Below, piece after piece: positions 1-9,749 of a DNA stretch of 64,000 nt. The stretch's first letter is position 1, and every line of letters begins with the position of its first letter. Origin of the DNA: Symbiodinium natans (lineage: Eukaryota; Sar; Dinophyceae; Suessiales; Symbiodiniaceae); the NCBI GenBank assembly GCA_905221605.1, contig CAJNDS010002315.1, positions 401,817 through 465,816 on the forward strand. The letters are read 5' to 3'. Both the position numbers and the translations under genes were made by a program. The notes beneath the pieces are model-generated. The model was not told where the DNA came from, searched no databases, and worked only from the letters and a program-made list of their open reading frames with translations.

Positions 1-130
1 AGGACCGTACGCTTTCACAGATGACGGCGTGCATGCTGCGCAGCTGAAGGCAAAGGACGCCGAGCACCAGCTGCATATGGAGACACTGAAAGAGAAGCAC
101 GCCGCAACGATGACACGGAGCACCAGCTGA
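1..130 (+). CDS. Exon fragment of a coiled-coil-like protein (partial, cut by window edge)
   Basis: An open frame enters from the left edge (codon phase from base 2) and ends at TGA 128-130. It reads GPYAFTDDGVHAAQLK and continues with a charged, heptad-like stretch rich in K, E, H, A and L (about residues 12-36), as in a coiled coil. A possible acceptor AG lies at 19-20. The block GAGCACCAGCTG occurs twice (59-72 and 119-130) in different frames, so the end may be a duplication with a frame change rather than the true C-terminus. CCCTAAA-like sequence follows at once. The family is not recognised. Confidence 0.35.
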   Translation, partial: GPYAFTDDGVHAAQLKAKDAEHQLHMETLKEKHAATMTRSTS

Positions 131-480
131 AGAATGCACCCTAAACTCCAAAACCTATTTCTCAAACCTTGAACCCTGAACTCGATCCCGGACCACGCTC
201 GACTGTGCTTGGTTTGGGGTGGGGAGGCTTAGGGCTTAGGGCTTAGGGAAATTTAACAAAGTTGGAGTTGTTGGCTTCAGTTGGCCCTAGCTAGAAGGGC
301 TTTCAACCCTCAACTCTGAACCCTATACTTACTCCCTTTCGTAGGGACTGAGGGAATAAGGTACCTCAATCCCCAATATACACATGTACCATTTAAGGGA
401 CTCTAGTATAGGGTACCTCATTCCTTCGCTTTCCGACTGATAGCCAGGAAGCAAACCCTAAACCCTAAACCCTAAACCCT
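131..480. repeat. Degenerate telomere-like repeat with a small inverted-repeat element
   Basis: CCCTAAA/TTTAGGG variants occur at 140-180, 225-250 and 455-480. The segment about 343-424 begins and ends with GGTACCTCA(A/T)TCC and resembles a small transposed element. No coding frame is supported. Confidence 0.5.
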
Positions 481-1057
481 AACTTCGCCGAACTCCTATG
501 GAGCTTTGGGGCCAGGGCGGGAGACCTCGCTGCAGCCGAGGCCTTGCTGCAGGCGGCGGGGGGGTTTAAGGTTTAGGGTTTAGGGTTTAGGGTTTAGGGT
601 CTAGGGTCTAGGGTTCTGGGTTTAGGGTTACTTGCAGGTTCGTGGGTAGGTGTAAGTAGGGTTAGAGTTCTTCTGCTTCTTCTTCTCTTCCTGACTTGCT
701 AGAGTCCATGGGAAGCGCTTCTTGTTTCATGTTGCATACATATCTCCGTGCACACGTGACCTCTGCTTCCAGCCGGTTTAAGGGTTAGGGCTTAGGGTTC
801 CGGGTTTCGGGTGTAGGGTTTCGGGATAGGGGTTGCTGTGTACCCTAAGCCCTCTTCCTACGCATTCAGGCGGGAGCCTTGATGTGGTCCCTTTCTACCT
901 ACATCCTCAAACTCCTAAACTTAGACCCCTGAGCCCACTTTCAAGTTTCAAGTTCTTAAGTCGGGGTCTGAAAAACTCTAACCTCTAAACCCCGCTGCAG
1001 GACATGGAGTCCATGAGGGTGCCTCCAGATGTAGTCCGGCGCTCAGTGAAGTGGCAG
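481..1057 (+). CDS. PPR protein, two exons (481-552, 1001-1057)
   Basis: Exon one encodes NFAELLWSFGARAGDLAAAE then ALLQ. Exon two encodes DMESMRVPPDVV then RRSVKWQ. Joined at 552/1001 they make one pentatricopeptide repeat of exactly 35 residues (24 + 11) ending in the usual PPDV, and the next repeat starts in exon two. PPR proteins bind organelle RNA in processing, editing or translation (family knowledge). The fit requires a GC donor (CAG|GCGGCG) and acceptor GCAG|GAC, both phase 0. Exon two also ends at a GC donor (CAG|GCTTAA). The 448-bp intron is mostly TTTAGGG repeat. The acceptor of the first exon is not visible. The exons are probably part of the same gene as 2558-7462, which is inferred from strand and family only. 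Confidence 0.55.
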
Positions 1058-1380
1058 GCTTAAGTGGGCTTAGGGTTATGGGGTTTAGGGGTTTAGGGTT
1101 TAGTGTTTCGGGTTTGGCTCGATACCCTAAACTAACGAACATACTTGCTAAACAGCCCCACCAGGGGCCGATAATCATGATCTTGACCTCCCTAAGCTTC
1201 GCTGAAAGCTTCAGCTGTTCGGGTTTTAGCGGCCCAGGCCATCGCATCCCCAGACCTGCCAACCCTAAGCCCTGAACCCTCAACCGTAAGCCCGATCCCC
1301 TGAACGCTAGACCCTTAACCCCCTGAAACCCAGGCGAGTCGGCTTTGTCAGGTTTTTTTGCCACTTTGTCTTGTGGTCTC

Positions 1381-1490
1381 TGTCTAGGGTTTAGGGTTTA
1401 TGGTTTATGGTTTAGGGTTTGGGGTTTAGGGTATAGGGTTTAGGGTTTAGGGTTTAGGGTTTGTTGTTTAGGGTGTAGGGTTTTTCCCCC
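1381..1490. repeat. TTTAGGG array, slightly degenerate
   Basis: About fifteen TTTAGGG-like heptamers with single-base variants (TTTATGG, TTTGGGG). The segment before it (1058-1380) holds two short degenerate repeat blocks and no convincing exon. Confidence 0.85.
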
Positions 1491-1605
1491 TATCCCATGC
1501 GCCCTCCGTCTCTCGCACGCTCTCGGGCTCTCTCCTTACAGGTTCTTCATAGGGAATGAAGGAAATGAGCCACTGTACCCTATATACTCGTTAAAGGGCA
1601 CACAT

Positions 1606-1618
1606 ATACACACACACA

Positions 1619-1694
<76 letters not shown>

Positions 1695-1699
1695 CATAT
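1606..1699. repeat. Compound microsatellite (CA)n then (TA)n
   Basis: An almost pure CA/AC run to about 1670 passes directly into a TA run to about 1699. Open frames across it (CVCVCV, YIYIYI) are artefacts. DNA from 1700 to 2110 has no telomere motif and no recognised gene. Confidence 0.95.
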
Positions 1700-2557
1700 A
1701 TGTGAAAAAAAGAATGTAAGGCACCTGGTTGCCCCATTCCCCCCTAAGAGCCAGTAGGCCTCCCTCCCTCTCCGTCTCTCCCTCTCTGAAACACCGCCGC
1801 CACCCACCAGCAAAGAGGCGCAGGGCAGGGCGTTTGCCCGCGCTTTTTCGGGGAAATGCGTGTTTTACTCGAAACAACACACGCTTTCGCAGGTGTCGGT
1901 AGGGGGATTTTCCACAAAAAAGTTCGAAGTTCCGTGTTGAAGGTTTGGGGAGTACCGGCCAGGTTGGGGAGCATGAGCAAGCAGAGCAAAGGAGAGGAAG
2001 GTCTAGTTTACTGGAGAAAACCGAGGTTTTTTGAGTTTTCCACTTCAGGACTGCTTGTTTCATTCAGCCATTACAAACGGGCACTTAAGAGGATTTGGAG
2101 CTTTCGGGTTTGACGGAGGCTGGCTCGTTTGAGGCGATCGTCGGTTTTAGGGCTTAGAGTTTACTTGAAGGTTCACGGGTACTTATAGGCAGGGTTTAGG
2201 GTTTAGGCTTGCGCGAGAGGGGGAGGCGCAGAAAGTCATACCGCAAGCAGATCCTCGTCTCAATGATGGACTTCGGTACGACCCCCCCCCCCCCCCTCCC
2301 TCTCCTGATGATCCCAGAAGGGTTAACGTTGAGACGACGGCAAAACCCGAAGCCCTAACTAAACGCTAAGCCCCAACCCTGCCTGCCTGAATCAAGCTCG
2401 GTTTGGACAGGAGTTGCCTCGAGCGTCTGGTTTCAGAACGTCAAAAAATCAACTAAGCCCTGCACTCTAAATGCCTAAAATCAAAACCCCAAATCCCTAA
2501 GCCATAAATCCCCAAACCCTAAAAGTTTAGGGTTCAAGGGTTTGGGCTTGCCCAGAG

Positions 2558-2639
2558 GGAACGCCTCAGGTATCCTTCAACGCTGCACTCCATGCTTGCG
2601 CCCAAGCGGGCGAGGACCGTGACTGCCTTGCAAGCGCTC
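2558..2639 (+). CDS. PPR exon
   Basis: After an AG at 2556-2557 the frame reads GTPQVSFNAALHACAQAGED and then RDCLASAL. VSFNAALHACAQAG is a textbook PPR helix A (compare VVSYNALISACAKAG). The 3' boundary is uncertain; GC donors after CTT (GCAAGC) or AGC (GCTCTA) both fit. Telomere-like repeat lies on both sides. It is probably an internal exon of the PPR gene spanning about 0.5-7.5 kb. Confidence 0.55.
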
Positions 2640-2891
2640 TAAAACTTAGATTGCTGAGTAGGTTTATGGGCTAGGGTTTCGGAGTTTAGGGTTTAGGGGG
2701 CTGAGGGCTTTAAAAGCAACATGTTCCTGGTCGCAGGGGCCTATATCATGGCCACGAAAGAAACCTCAACCCTGAATCCTGGAAATCAAGCTCCCCTAAA
2801 CCCGAAACTCCCCTAAACCCTCACCCCTAAACTCTTAACCCTAGCCCTAAACCCAAAATCCTAAACCGCAGCACCCAGATAACTCCATGAG

Positions 2892-2935
2892 GTCACACCT
2901 CGACAGTTGAATGACAAAAGCGACCACGAATCCAA
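2892..2935 (+). CDS. Possible short exon
   Basis: After GAG at 2889-2891 the frame VTPRQLNDKSDHESK is open, follows a CCCTAAA block and is codon-like. No family is recognised. It lies between PPR exons on the same strand. Confidence 0.25.
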
Positions 2936-3190
2936 GGGCTGTCGGGTCGGGGAGCAGGGGCTCCTAGAACCAAAAAACCGGACATCCTATAGACCCTGTG
3001 TTAGGTTTAAGGTTTAGGGTTGAGGGCTTTGGGTTTAGGATTTAGGTCTTAAGGTGTAGGAGCTTAGAGGCACCCTAAATGGAAGCTCCAAACCCTACGT
3101 CGAGGGCCTATAATTCTAAGCCCCTACTGTACCTGGACGAGCTCAAGCCCTGAACCCGTTAAGGGCTTAGACGGCAGTTCCCAAACCCTG

Positions 3191-3304
3191 CTTGAAGGTT
3201 CATGGGTAGATATATAAGTAGGGTGAAAAGTAGAAGGTTTACAATAAAGCTTTCCTTACTCATTACCCTACGTTTAGTTTAGCTACCCATGGACCTTCAA
3301 GTAA
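3191..3304. mobile_element. MITE-like element, family B, copy 1
   Basis: Ends are inverted: CTTGAAGGTTCATGGGTA at the left and TACCCATGGACCTTCAAG at the right, with AAGTAGGGT just inside. The same ends recur at 24504, 34260, 42660, 45206 and 50535. No coding capacity, so probably non-autonomous. Confidence 0.75.
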
Positions 3305-3321
3305 AGCCCTACTACACCCAG

Positions 3322-3395
3322 GAGCTCTCCCGCGCAGACCCCCTGCTGGCATCGATGGCCGAGAGGCCGACAGGGGGGAGCTTTCAAAAGGGCTT
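3322..3395 (+). CDS. Possible exon with strong GTAAGG donor
   Basis: CCCAG|GAG ... TT|GTAAGG encloses ELSRADPLLASMAERPTGGS then FQKG. It has clear exon character and borders in the expected context, directly after a MITE-like element. No family is recognised; it is possibly part of the PPR gene. Confidence 0.35.
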
Positions 3396-3758
3396 GTAAG
3401 GGATGAAAGGGGCGGCGCCCACGGACAAGTACGATTTTGAGGTTGCTCAAAACTCGGTCGATAAGAATGCACAAGTCGGCCCCTAAACCCTAAACCCCAA
3501 ACCCCAATGCCAGAAGCTGAAGCTGTGCAAGGCTTGTCTGCTGTCCATCCTTGTTGCGATATCTTCTTGCACGCGCGACGGCCAGTTTTGACATGTACCG
3601 TTCCTTGGTCCTCAGGGCCCAAAATCAAGCGGACTTCCCTGAACCCTAGACCCTACACCCGAAACCTCTAAACCCTAAACCCTAAACCCTGTCTCGGGTC
3701 TGAGCTGTGCCCCTGCGAAGGGACGTTCGACCCAACCAGGCAGCCGGCTCGGCTTTCT

Positions 3759-3880
3759 GGGGTAGGGTTTAGGGTTTAGGGTTTAGGGTTTAGGGGTTAG
3801 GGGTTTAGGGGTTTAGGGGTTTAGGGGTTTAGGGGTTTAGGGGTTTAGGGTTTAGGGTTTAGGGTTTAGGGTTTAGGGGG
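3759..3880. repeat. Mixed TTTAGGG and TTTAGGGG array
   Basis: Heptamer TTTAGGG units flank a homogeneous block of octamer TTTAGGGG units (about 3800-3848). It is followed by a poly-G run at 3989-4009. From 3881 to 5228 I see degenerate repeat, a poly-T run and a family A element, with no supported gene. Confidence 0.85.
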
Positions 3881-4518
3881 TGGGCTTGGGGCTTGTACTT
3901 GAAAGTCACAGAAAAGCCTGCACCCAACTCATGCACCCTCCGCCCTAGACCTTAAACCGAAATCCGAATTCGACCCTTTCCGAAATTTGGGGGGGGGGGG
4001 GGGGGGGGGCCGGGGCGGATAGCTTTGGGTCCTTAAAGCAAGGGATTATGTTGGGGTCCATATTCGGATCCTAAGCCCGAAGCCATCCGAAGCCCCAAAC
4101 CCGGGAAGCCGCATGTGCTGGAAACTTCGCCCGGTTCCTGCAGACGAGTTTCGAGATTTCCTGCGGCTTAAGGGTTCGGGATCTGGCGTCAGGATTTGCG
4201 CGTGTTAGGATTCAGGGTCCAGGGTGATGAGTTTTTTTTTTTTTTTCAAACTTGCCGCTGCACGCCCCCCAGCTCCACAACCCTAAGAAAAAGCCATGGC
4301 ATCCCCAGGTGGAGGATCGGGGGACTAAGTCAGTAGTTAAGTGCGTTCATTAAGGGTTTAGGGTTTAGGGTGTCGGATAGCCCTAATTAGGGTCACTTTC
4401 GGGGTACTTGCAATGCGACGACTTGGTACCTACTGTCTCAGACCCCCCGATTTTTCCAACTGGATCCTCCGCCCCTCTGAAGTCCCGCACAGCGCGCCAA
4501 GATCTTCTGAAGAATACG

Positions 4519-4596
4519 TTGGGATGCTCCCCCCTTATACCAGCACTCCCTAACAGGGATTCTGATAGACTGCTAGTATAAGGGGGACCATCCCAA
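4519..4596. mobile_element. MITE-like element, family A, copy 1
   Basis: Near-palindromic element with ends TTGGGATGCTCCCCCCTTAT and ATAAGGGGGACCATCCCAA. It has the inner motif CAGTCCTTAATAGGGAT in a diverged form. Other copies lie at 5504, 11979, 27384, 55795 and 56559. Confidence 0.75.
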
Positions 4597-5228
4597 AGAA
4601 TGCGCTTAATCTGCAAAGGGGCAAAGGGGCCTTAGTTAAGAAGAAGGTGAGGTGTATTCTTGCATGAAGCGGGTAGTGGGATTGCTTGTCATCATCAAAA
4701 ATCCCGCTAAGCGTTATGAGCGCAGTGCCATGAGGGAATACAATTGGTAATTCTTACGACCCCTATACTAGACAGGCTAGGGGTGGCCGATCTCCGATCG
4801 ATGCTTGAGATAGGCTTAAACCCTAAACCCATTTGGCCTTCACAGACCCGAAGCTGCTTTGCGCCAGACTAAGTGGGTGTCATGGTGTTAAGAGCGGAGT
4901 CGTATCTACTCTCATAAGAGGCTCTGGGTGATTGAGTTCGACATGGGCGCGGTTCTGAGTTTTCGATCGCTAAACGGGATGGGCCATTGGTAAAAGAGTC
5001 CCCAAAATTTGTGGAATCTTTGCTTAAAAGGGAACTTGCCTTGTGTTTCTTTTGGGGACAGGTAGGGTGTAGTACTTAGGGTATAGGGTTTAACCTATGA
5101 CTACCACACAGGGGTTTGACAAAGCCCTTAGGATCCATGTACCTATTAATTATGTACTTTGGCCCCAAAGTCCCTAAATAGGAGGTAATGTGAGGCCCAA
5201 GTATTACATGGAATCTCTAGGGAAACGT

Positions 5229-5343
5229 TCCCCTATATATCCCCTATATACCTTACATAGTCCCTATATACCTAAGTAGCCCCCAAGTAACCCCTAAGTA
5301 ACCCCTAAGGTCCCTTATAAGCCTCCCTCCCTTAGTCCCCTGA
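5229..5343. mobile_element. Repeat family D, copy 1 (uninterrupted)
   Basis: CCCCTATATATCCCCTATAT then ...CCTAAGTAGCCCCCAAGTAA and CCTAAGGTCCCTTATAAG ... TTAGTCCCCTGA. The second copy, about 9750-9968, matches both halves but carries a telomere-like array in between. Confidence 0.6.
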
Positions 5344-5409
5344 AATCCTAAACCCTAAAACCCCTGAATTCCCTTTTTAGGTACATGGACCCTTTGGGAA
5401 ACGACCTAG

Positions 5410-6736
5410 GTCTCTTTCAACACGCTGTTGAATCTCTGCGGTGAGCGCGGGGACACGGCCGGTGCGCGAAAGCTTCTGGAGGCAACTCTTAAGGCCTTCT
5501 AAGTTGGGATGTTCCACCCCTTGCACGAACAGCTCCTTAATTGGGATTATAGTACCCTAAAACAGAAACCATAAACGCTAAACCCTAAACCCTATGACAA
5601 TCCCGATTAAGGACTGTTAGTATACGGGGGAACATCCCAACCTTCAGGCCCGAAATCCTAAGTCCAAAGCCCGAAGATCCCTATTTACTGCTGCTTGAGG
5701 AGACTGGGTGCCTAAATGGGGTGGGAACTTTTTAGGTACCATACTAAGATTCAAGATGCCACCGCGCATTTGTGGGTTTCCAAAATTGGAGTGCCCTTCT
5801 TGAGAGTAAGGATGAGTGTTTAGCAACTTGTGGTATGGTACATACGGCAAGGGTTGCCGCCTTTTGGGGGGGGGGGGAGAGAAACATGGCTTTTTGCGGG
5901 CATACCTGGCTGGAGCAGTTGGACCCCTGTTGTGGGCTGAGGTTGATGGGTGCCTCCATCGCAATGGGAACCTTAGGAACACTACGGCGATCTCTTGCCC
6001 ATAGCGGCATTTTGGGGTTTAGGGTTTAGGATTCTTAAAGGGTTTAGGGTTTAGGGTTTAGGGATGTGGCTCATGCCCACCTGGAGGATTTGGATCATGC
6101 GCAGATGGGCACGTGGAGATCCAACGAAGTTACATGGCACCAAGTGATCCATGGTCCACATCGGCACACCCTAAACCCTAAACCCTAAACCCTAAACCCT
6201 AAACAGGAGCTGGGTCACCAGCCACCCCTCTGAAAGCAGTGAGGAAGGCTGGCTTCCCACTCCCCGTAGGCCGTAGGCCCCGGTTTAGGGTTTAGGGTTT
6301 AGGGTTTAGGGTTTAGGGTTTAGGGTTTAGGGTTTAGGGTTTAGGGTTTAGGGCCATTTGGGTCATGCTTCTATTTTTGGGCTCTTTCGCATGCTTCAAA
6401 CCCTAAACCCGGAAACCTTTTGAATCTCTGACCCCTAAACCGCTAAACGCTGATACCTGCAATTGGTCAACTGTATGGGGTTTAGGGTTTAGGGTTTAGG
6501 GGTAGCAGCCTTTAGATCTGTCAGGAGATGCCTGAGAAGCAATTGCTGCCGGACATCATAAGCTACAACTCCGCACGGCACTGAGGATATTCTGTTAGGG
6601 TTTCAAGGATAGGAGATTTCGGAGTTTGGGGTTTAGGTTTTAGGGTTTAGGTTTAGGTTTTAGGTTTAGGAGGATCTGCTAGCCGTCGCTCTCAACATCT
6701 CAGCCTGGGATCCTGCCACTCTTGGAGAGATGGTCC
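5410..6736 (+). CDS. PPR protein, exons 5410-5481, 6525-6572, 6673-6736
   Basis: Exon 5410-5481 encodes VSFNTLLNLCGERGDTAGAR then KLLE. Exon 6525-6572 encodes EMPEKQLLPDIISYNS. Joined in phase 0 they give an exact 35-residue PPR ending LLPDI, and the next repeat starts ISYNS. The donor is GAG|GCAACT (GC type) and the acceptor TCAG|GAG. The 1043-bp intron holds a family A element and several telomere-like arrays. Exon 6673-6736 (DLLAVALNISAWDPATLGEM then V) continues the repeat and ends at a consensus GTAAGT. The link from 6572 (donor GCACGG) to 6673 is less certain. Such proteins usually act on plastid or mitochondrial RNA (family knowledge). Confidence 0.65.
5504..5640. mobile_element. MITE-like element, family A, copy 2, with internal telomere repeat
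   Basis: Ends TTGGGATGTTCCACCCCTTG and ACGGGGGAACATCCCAA are inverted. The middle contains two CCCTAAA units (about 5578-5594), absent from shorter copies. It sits inside the PPR intron 5482-6524. Confidence 0.75.
6282..6353. repeat. Perfect (TTTAGGG)10 array
   Basis: Ten uninterrupted heptamers inside the PPR intron 5482-6524. An inverted (CCCTAAA)5 block lies just upstream at 6168-6204, so the two could pair in the transcript. Confidence 0.95.
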
Positions 6737-7396
6737 GTAAGTCCCTGCGCCGAAGCTTGGTGCACTGTGATGACTGTTACTGCTGCTATAGCTCTAACCC
6801 TAAACCCTAAAGTCCAAGCCCTACACTCTAAACCTCAAACCCTAAGCTTCCAAAGAAGGAGTTTCTCTGTAAGAACGTTCAACATGAAGCCATAAGTGCC
6901 CCAAGAGGACCCTTGTTGAGGGTTCAGGGCTTAAGGTGTCCCACTGAATGTCCCTACTTAACTGCCTACTCAGTCTCGCGACTTCAAGTGGGGGGCCTGT
7001 TTCGGCTAGAGCTAGTAGAGCCTATGGCACTGATGGAAGTGCAAGCAGTTGTAATGTTCGAGATGTTAGTGTAAGATACCATAGGGTATACGGGGTAAGA
7101 GACAAGAAGTCAAAGAGAAGCGACAAAATATAAGACAAAAGGTGGAATCTTGTGGCACTGCTTTCTACAAGTATCTGCGGCAGAGGTTTTGCAATGCGCT
7201 TGTACTACGTTACTACAAGCCTTATCCCCCACTCTGGTGCGTCGTTCTGCCAACACATCATTATTCAGGCTTCAACGATGCCTACACCGAACGTGTCTCT
7301 GTTGATTCTACCGCTGGCAAACATGCTATCCCTAAAAACCTAAACCCCTAAAGCGGGTCCTTGCATTTGTGCCCTCCTGTCATATTGGGCTCTGAG
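6737..7396. other. Intron/spacer with no supported gene
   Basis: Degenerate CCCTAAA at 6795-6845 and TTTAGGG-like bits at 6920 and 7325. The 60-70 codon frames here have no family likeness. Confidence 0.3.
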
Positions 7397-7462
7397 ATGG
7401 AGGACCTGCGATCAATCAGCTCGGGAGATGACCCACCTCAAGCCCCCAAAGAGCCCTCCTAA
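7397..7462 (+). CDS. Probable terminal exon of the upstream PPR gene
   Basis: After CTCTGAG the frame MEDLRSISSGDDPPQAPKEP then S-stop (TAA 7460-7462) is open, with the acidic, proline-rich look of a C-terminal tail. It ends 115 bp before the next gene and nothing coding separates them. The connection to exon 6673-6736 is inferred and a further exon may lie between. Confidence 0.4.
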   Translation: MEDLRSISSGDDPPQAPKEPS

Positions 7463-7513
7463 ACCCACAGCTGCAATCAACTGAGTGTGCACTTCACTTG
7501 TAGACCGGTGGAC

Positions 7514-7562
7514 TTTAGGGTTTAGGGTTTAGGGTTTGGGGTTTGGGGTTTAGGGTTTAGGG
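7514..7562. promoter_or_regulatory. Telomere-like array directly upstream of a start codon
   Basis: Seven TTTAGGG/TTTGGGG units end 15 bp before the ATG of the next gene. They fill the gap between two genes on the same strand and could be promoter, 5' UTR or intron end. The sequence alone does not decide. Confidence 0.4.
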
Positions 7563-7577
7563 AGATGCCTCTTAGCC

Positions 7578-9191
7578 ATGCGACTGGAAGTCACCTTCTT
7601 GAGCGGCAAGCGGAAGCCCGTGGAAATCGACGGCGCGGCTTCCCTGGACAGCTTGAAGGAAGCGGCTCAGAAAGTTTTGTCCGCGGGCCGCAGTCGGCTG
7701 GTGACAGCGTCAGGTGTGATTCTTAGAGGAGAGGGCACTGTGGAGGAGGCAGGAGTGGAGGAGGGCGATGTTCTGACTCTCCACATGCAGCAAGTCGTGG
7801 TCGTGCCCGGACACGGGACCTTTGCTGCAATCTTAGGTGATGGTTCGGCTCTGGCATGGGGGAATCCCGACCGTGGTGGAGACAGCAGCGCGGTTCAGGA
7901 GCAGCTGCAAGACGTGGAGTCGCTTCATGGCAATGGAAGGGTATTCGTGGCCATCCGTTCGGATGGATCTGCCGTTACATGGGGTGATGCAGCCTCGGGT
8001 GGTGACAGCAGTGCAGTACAAACGCGCCTTAAGAATGTGCAAAGCATCCGACACAACTCTCGCGCTTTCGTTGCTATTCTGGCCGACGGATCAGTTGTGA
8101 CCTGGGGCGATCCTCACTACGGCGGTGACAGCAGGGCAGTCCAGGAGAGACTCAAGAACGTGAAACAGGTTCAAAGCAACGGAGGCGCGTTTGCAGCTAT
8201 CCTAGAGGACAGGTCGGTTGTGAGCTGGGGTCAAGCTGACCGTGGTGGCGATTGCAGTGCTGTCCAGGAGCAGCTGAAGAATACAGAGCAGATCCATCAT
8301 ATCCCCCAAGCCTTTCTGGCCACACAGTATGATGGATCCTGTGTGGCCTGGGACCCGCAGTATGGTGGTGACTGCAGCAGCGTTCAGGAACAGCTGAAAG
8401 ATGTCCAGCAGATCCAGTCCAGCAGAGGGGCTGTTGCTGCTCTTCTGGCCAGTGGCTCAGTCGTAACTTGGGGCAGAGATGATAGCGGAGGTGACAGCAG
8501 TGCAGTGCAGCACCAGCTAAGAAACGTCCGGGCAGTGAAGTCGAACTCTTTTGGCTTTACTGCTCTACGGGATGATGGCACAGCTGTTTCTTGGGGCAAT
8601 TCGAGCAGGGGCGGTAGCAGCAGCGAGGTCCAGGAACAGCTGAAGGATGTGCAGCAGCTCCACTGCAGCGAGGGTGCTTTTGCAGCTGTGCTTGCCGACA
8701 GATCCGTCGTTACCTGGGGCTGCAGTGATGCTGGCGGTTGCAGCACAAAGGTCCAGCAACAGTGGAGGCACGTGAAGAAAATCTACTGCAACGCTTATGC
8801 CTTTGCGGCCATCCTGGAAGATAGATCAGTTGTGACCTGGGGTGATGCGGATTGGGGTGGGGACAGTAGCGCAGCTCAAGCGCAGTTGAAGAATGTGGAG
8901 GACATAAAGCACGCAGCTCGCGCTTTCGCAGCTGTCCTGGCCGACGGATCCGTCGTCACCTGGGGCCATCCTGATTTCGGCGGCGACAGCAGCACGGTTC
9001 AAGAGCAGCTGAAGAATGTGCAGCATGTTCAGAGCAACAACTACGCTTTCGCAGCTGTCCGTGCAGATGGATCGGTTGTGACCTGGGGCAATGCGTGGGC
9101 CGGTGGCGATAGCAGTGCAGTGCAGCAGCAACTGCGGCCCACTCTGTTGGAACAGAGCTCACCACGCCCACTTCAGCCCCCGAAACCCTAA
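7578..9191 (+). CDS. Ubiquitin-like domain plus eleven RCC1-like repeats (HERC2-like RCC1 family), intronless
   Basis: 537 residues from ATG 7578 to TAA 9191. Residues 1-75 look like a ubiquitin-like fold (MRLEVTFLSGKRKPVEIDG, central LxxLKEAAQKVL, closing GDVLTLHM). Residues about 76-522 are eleven tandem repeats of about 41 residues with the core AFAAILADGSVVTWG, then GGDSSAVQEQLKNVQ. Repeat five lacks the G after W, and repeats seven and eight depart from GGDSS. RCC1-like blades usually form propellers for protein or chromatin binding; in HERC proteins they accompany a HECT ligase domain, which is absent here. No enzyme activity is claimed. It is the only long uninterrupted gene in the window. 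The tail SSPRPLQPPKP and the stop lie in a CCCTAAA-like motif. An in-frame stop at 7551 limits upstream extension. Confidence 0.9.
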   Translation: MRLEVTFLSGKRKPVEIDGAASLDSLKEAAQKVLSAGRSRLVTASGVILRGEGTVEEAGVEEGDVLTLHMQQVVVVPGHGTFAAILGDGSALAWGNPDRGGDSSAVQEQLQDVESLHGNGRVFVAIRSDGSAVTWGDAASGGDSSAVQTRLKNVQSIRHNSRAFVAILADGSVVTWGDPHYGGDSRAVQERLKNVKQVQSNGGAFAAILEDRSVVSWGQADRGGDCSAVQEQLKNTEQIHHIPQAFLATQYDGSCVAWDPQYGGDCSSVQEQLKDVQQIQSSRGAVAALLASGSVVTWGRDDSGGDSSAVQHQLRNVRAVKSNSFGFTALRDDGTAVSWGNSSRGGSSSEVQEQLKDVQQLHCSEGAFAAVLADRSVVTWGCSDAGGCSTKVQQQWRHVKKIYCNAYAFAAILEDRSVVTWGDADWGGDSSAAQAQLKNVEDIKHAARAFAAVLADGSVVTWGHPDFGGDSSTVQEQLKNVQHVQSNNYAFAAVRADGSVVTWGNAWAGGDSSAVQQQLRPTLLEQSSPRPLQPPKP

Positions 9192-9749
9192 ACCGGAAAT
9201 CGTGGATATACAGAGCGGACCCCCTGCCAAAACCAGAACAGCCTTCCACTACCATAAGCCGCTTTTCGCCCCTTAAAAAACCGAACCGGGGTTTAGGGTT
9301 TTATAGGACTGGATGTCGGGCTGATTTTGATTTCAGGTTCTTTGTGGGGTGTTGGACAGCTCGAGGTGATTTTCTCACAAGCTTTTTTGTAAACACTCTT
9401 GAGGCTGATATAGAAAGTGCCATCTCATGAAACTGTCCCGCATCTGCTGAGTATCTTCCTCAAGGTTTAGGGTAACAAAGAACAGTTTGGCGCTAAACTC
9501 TATTCCTAAACCCTTAAAATGCCGTGCGATGAACTTTTGCAAGTTGGGGTTTGGGGTGCGGGGCTTTGTGCATGAGGTTTGGCGCGTAGGGTATTCAACC
9601 TTCTTGGGATATTACAAGCCCGGAAGGCGCACAGTTTGATAGTTGAAGCCCCAGAGGGTTTGTAGGGTTTATATGGGTTTAGTGTTTCGGCCCTGCAAAG
9701 CCCTAAACCATAAGCCCCAAACATTAAACTTAAGGGGTACAAGGAGGTA
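9192..9749. other. Spacer downstream of the RCC1-like gene
   Basis: Scattered degenerate telomere motifs (9288-9305, 9460, 9505, 9650-9730). No recognisable gene. Confidence 0.3.

Noticed and set aside
1580-1813. Open frames over the CA/TA microsatellite
   Set aside because: Translation is only CV and YI repeats from dinucleotide runs.
6207-6265. Island GAGCTGGGTC...CTCCCC as a PPR exon
   Set aside because: It looks exon-like and has CCCTAAA/TTTAGGG flanks, but the exact 35-residue PPR made by joining 5481 to 6525 leaves it inside the intron.
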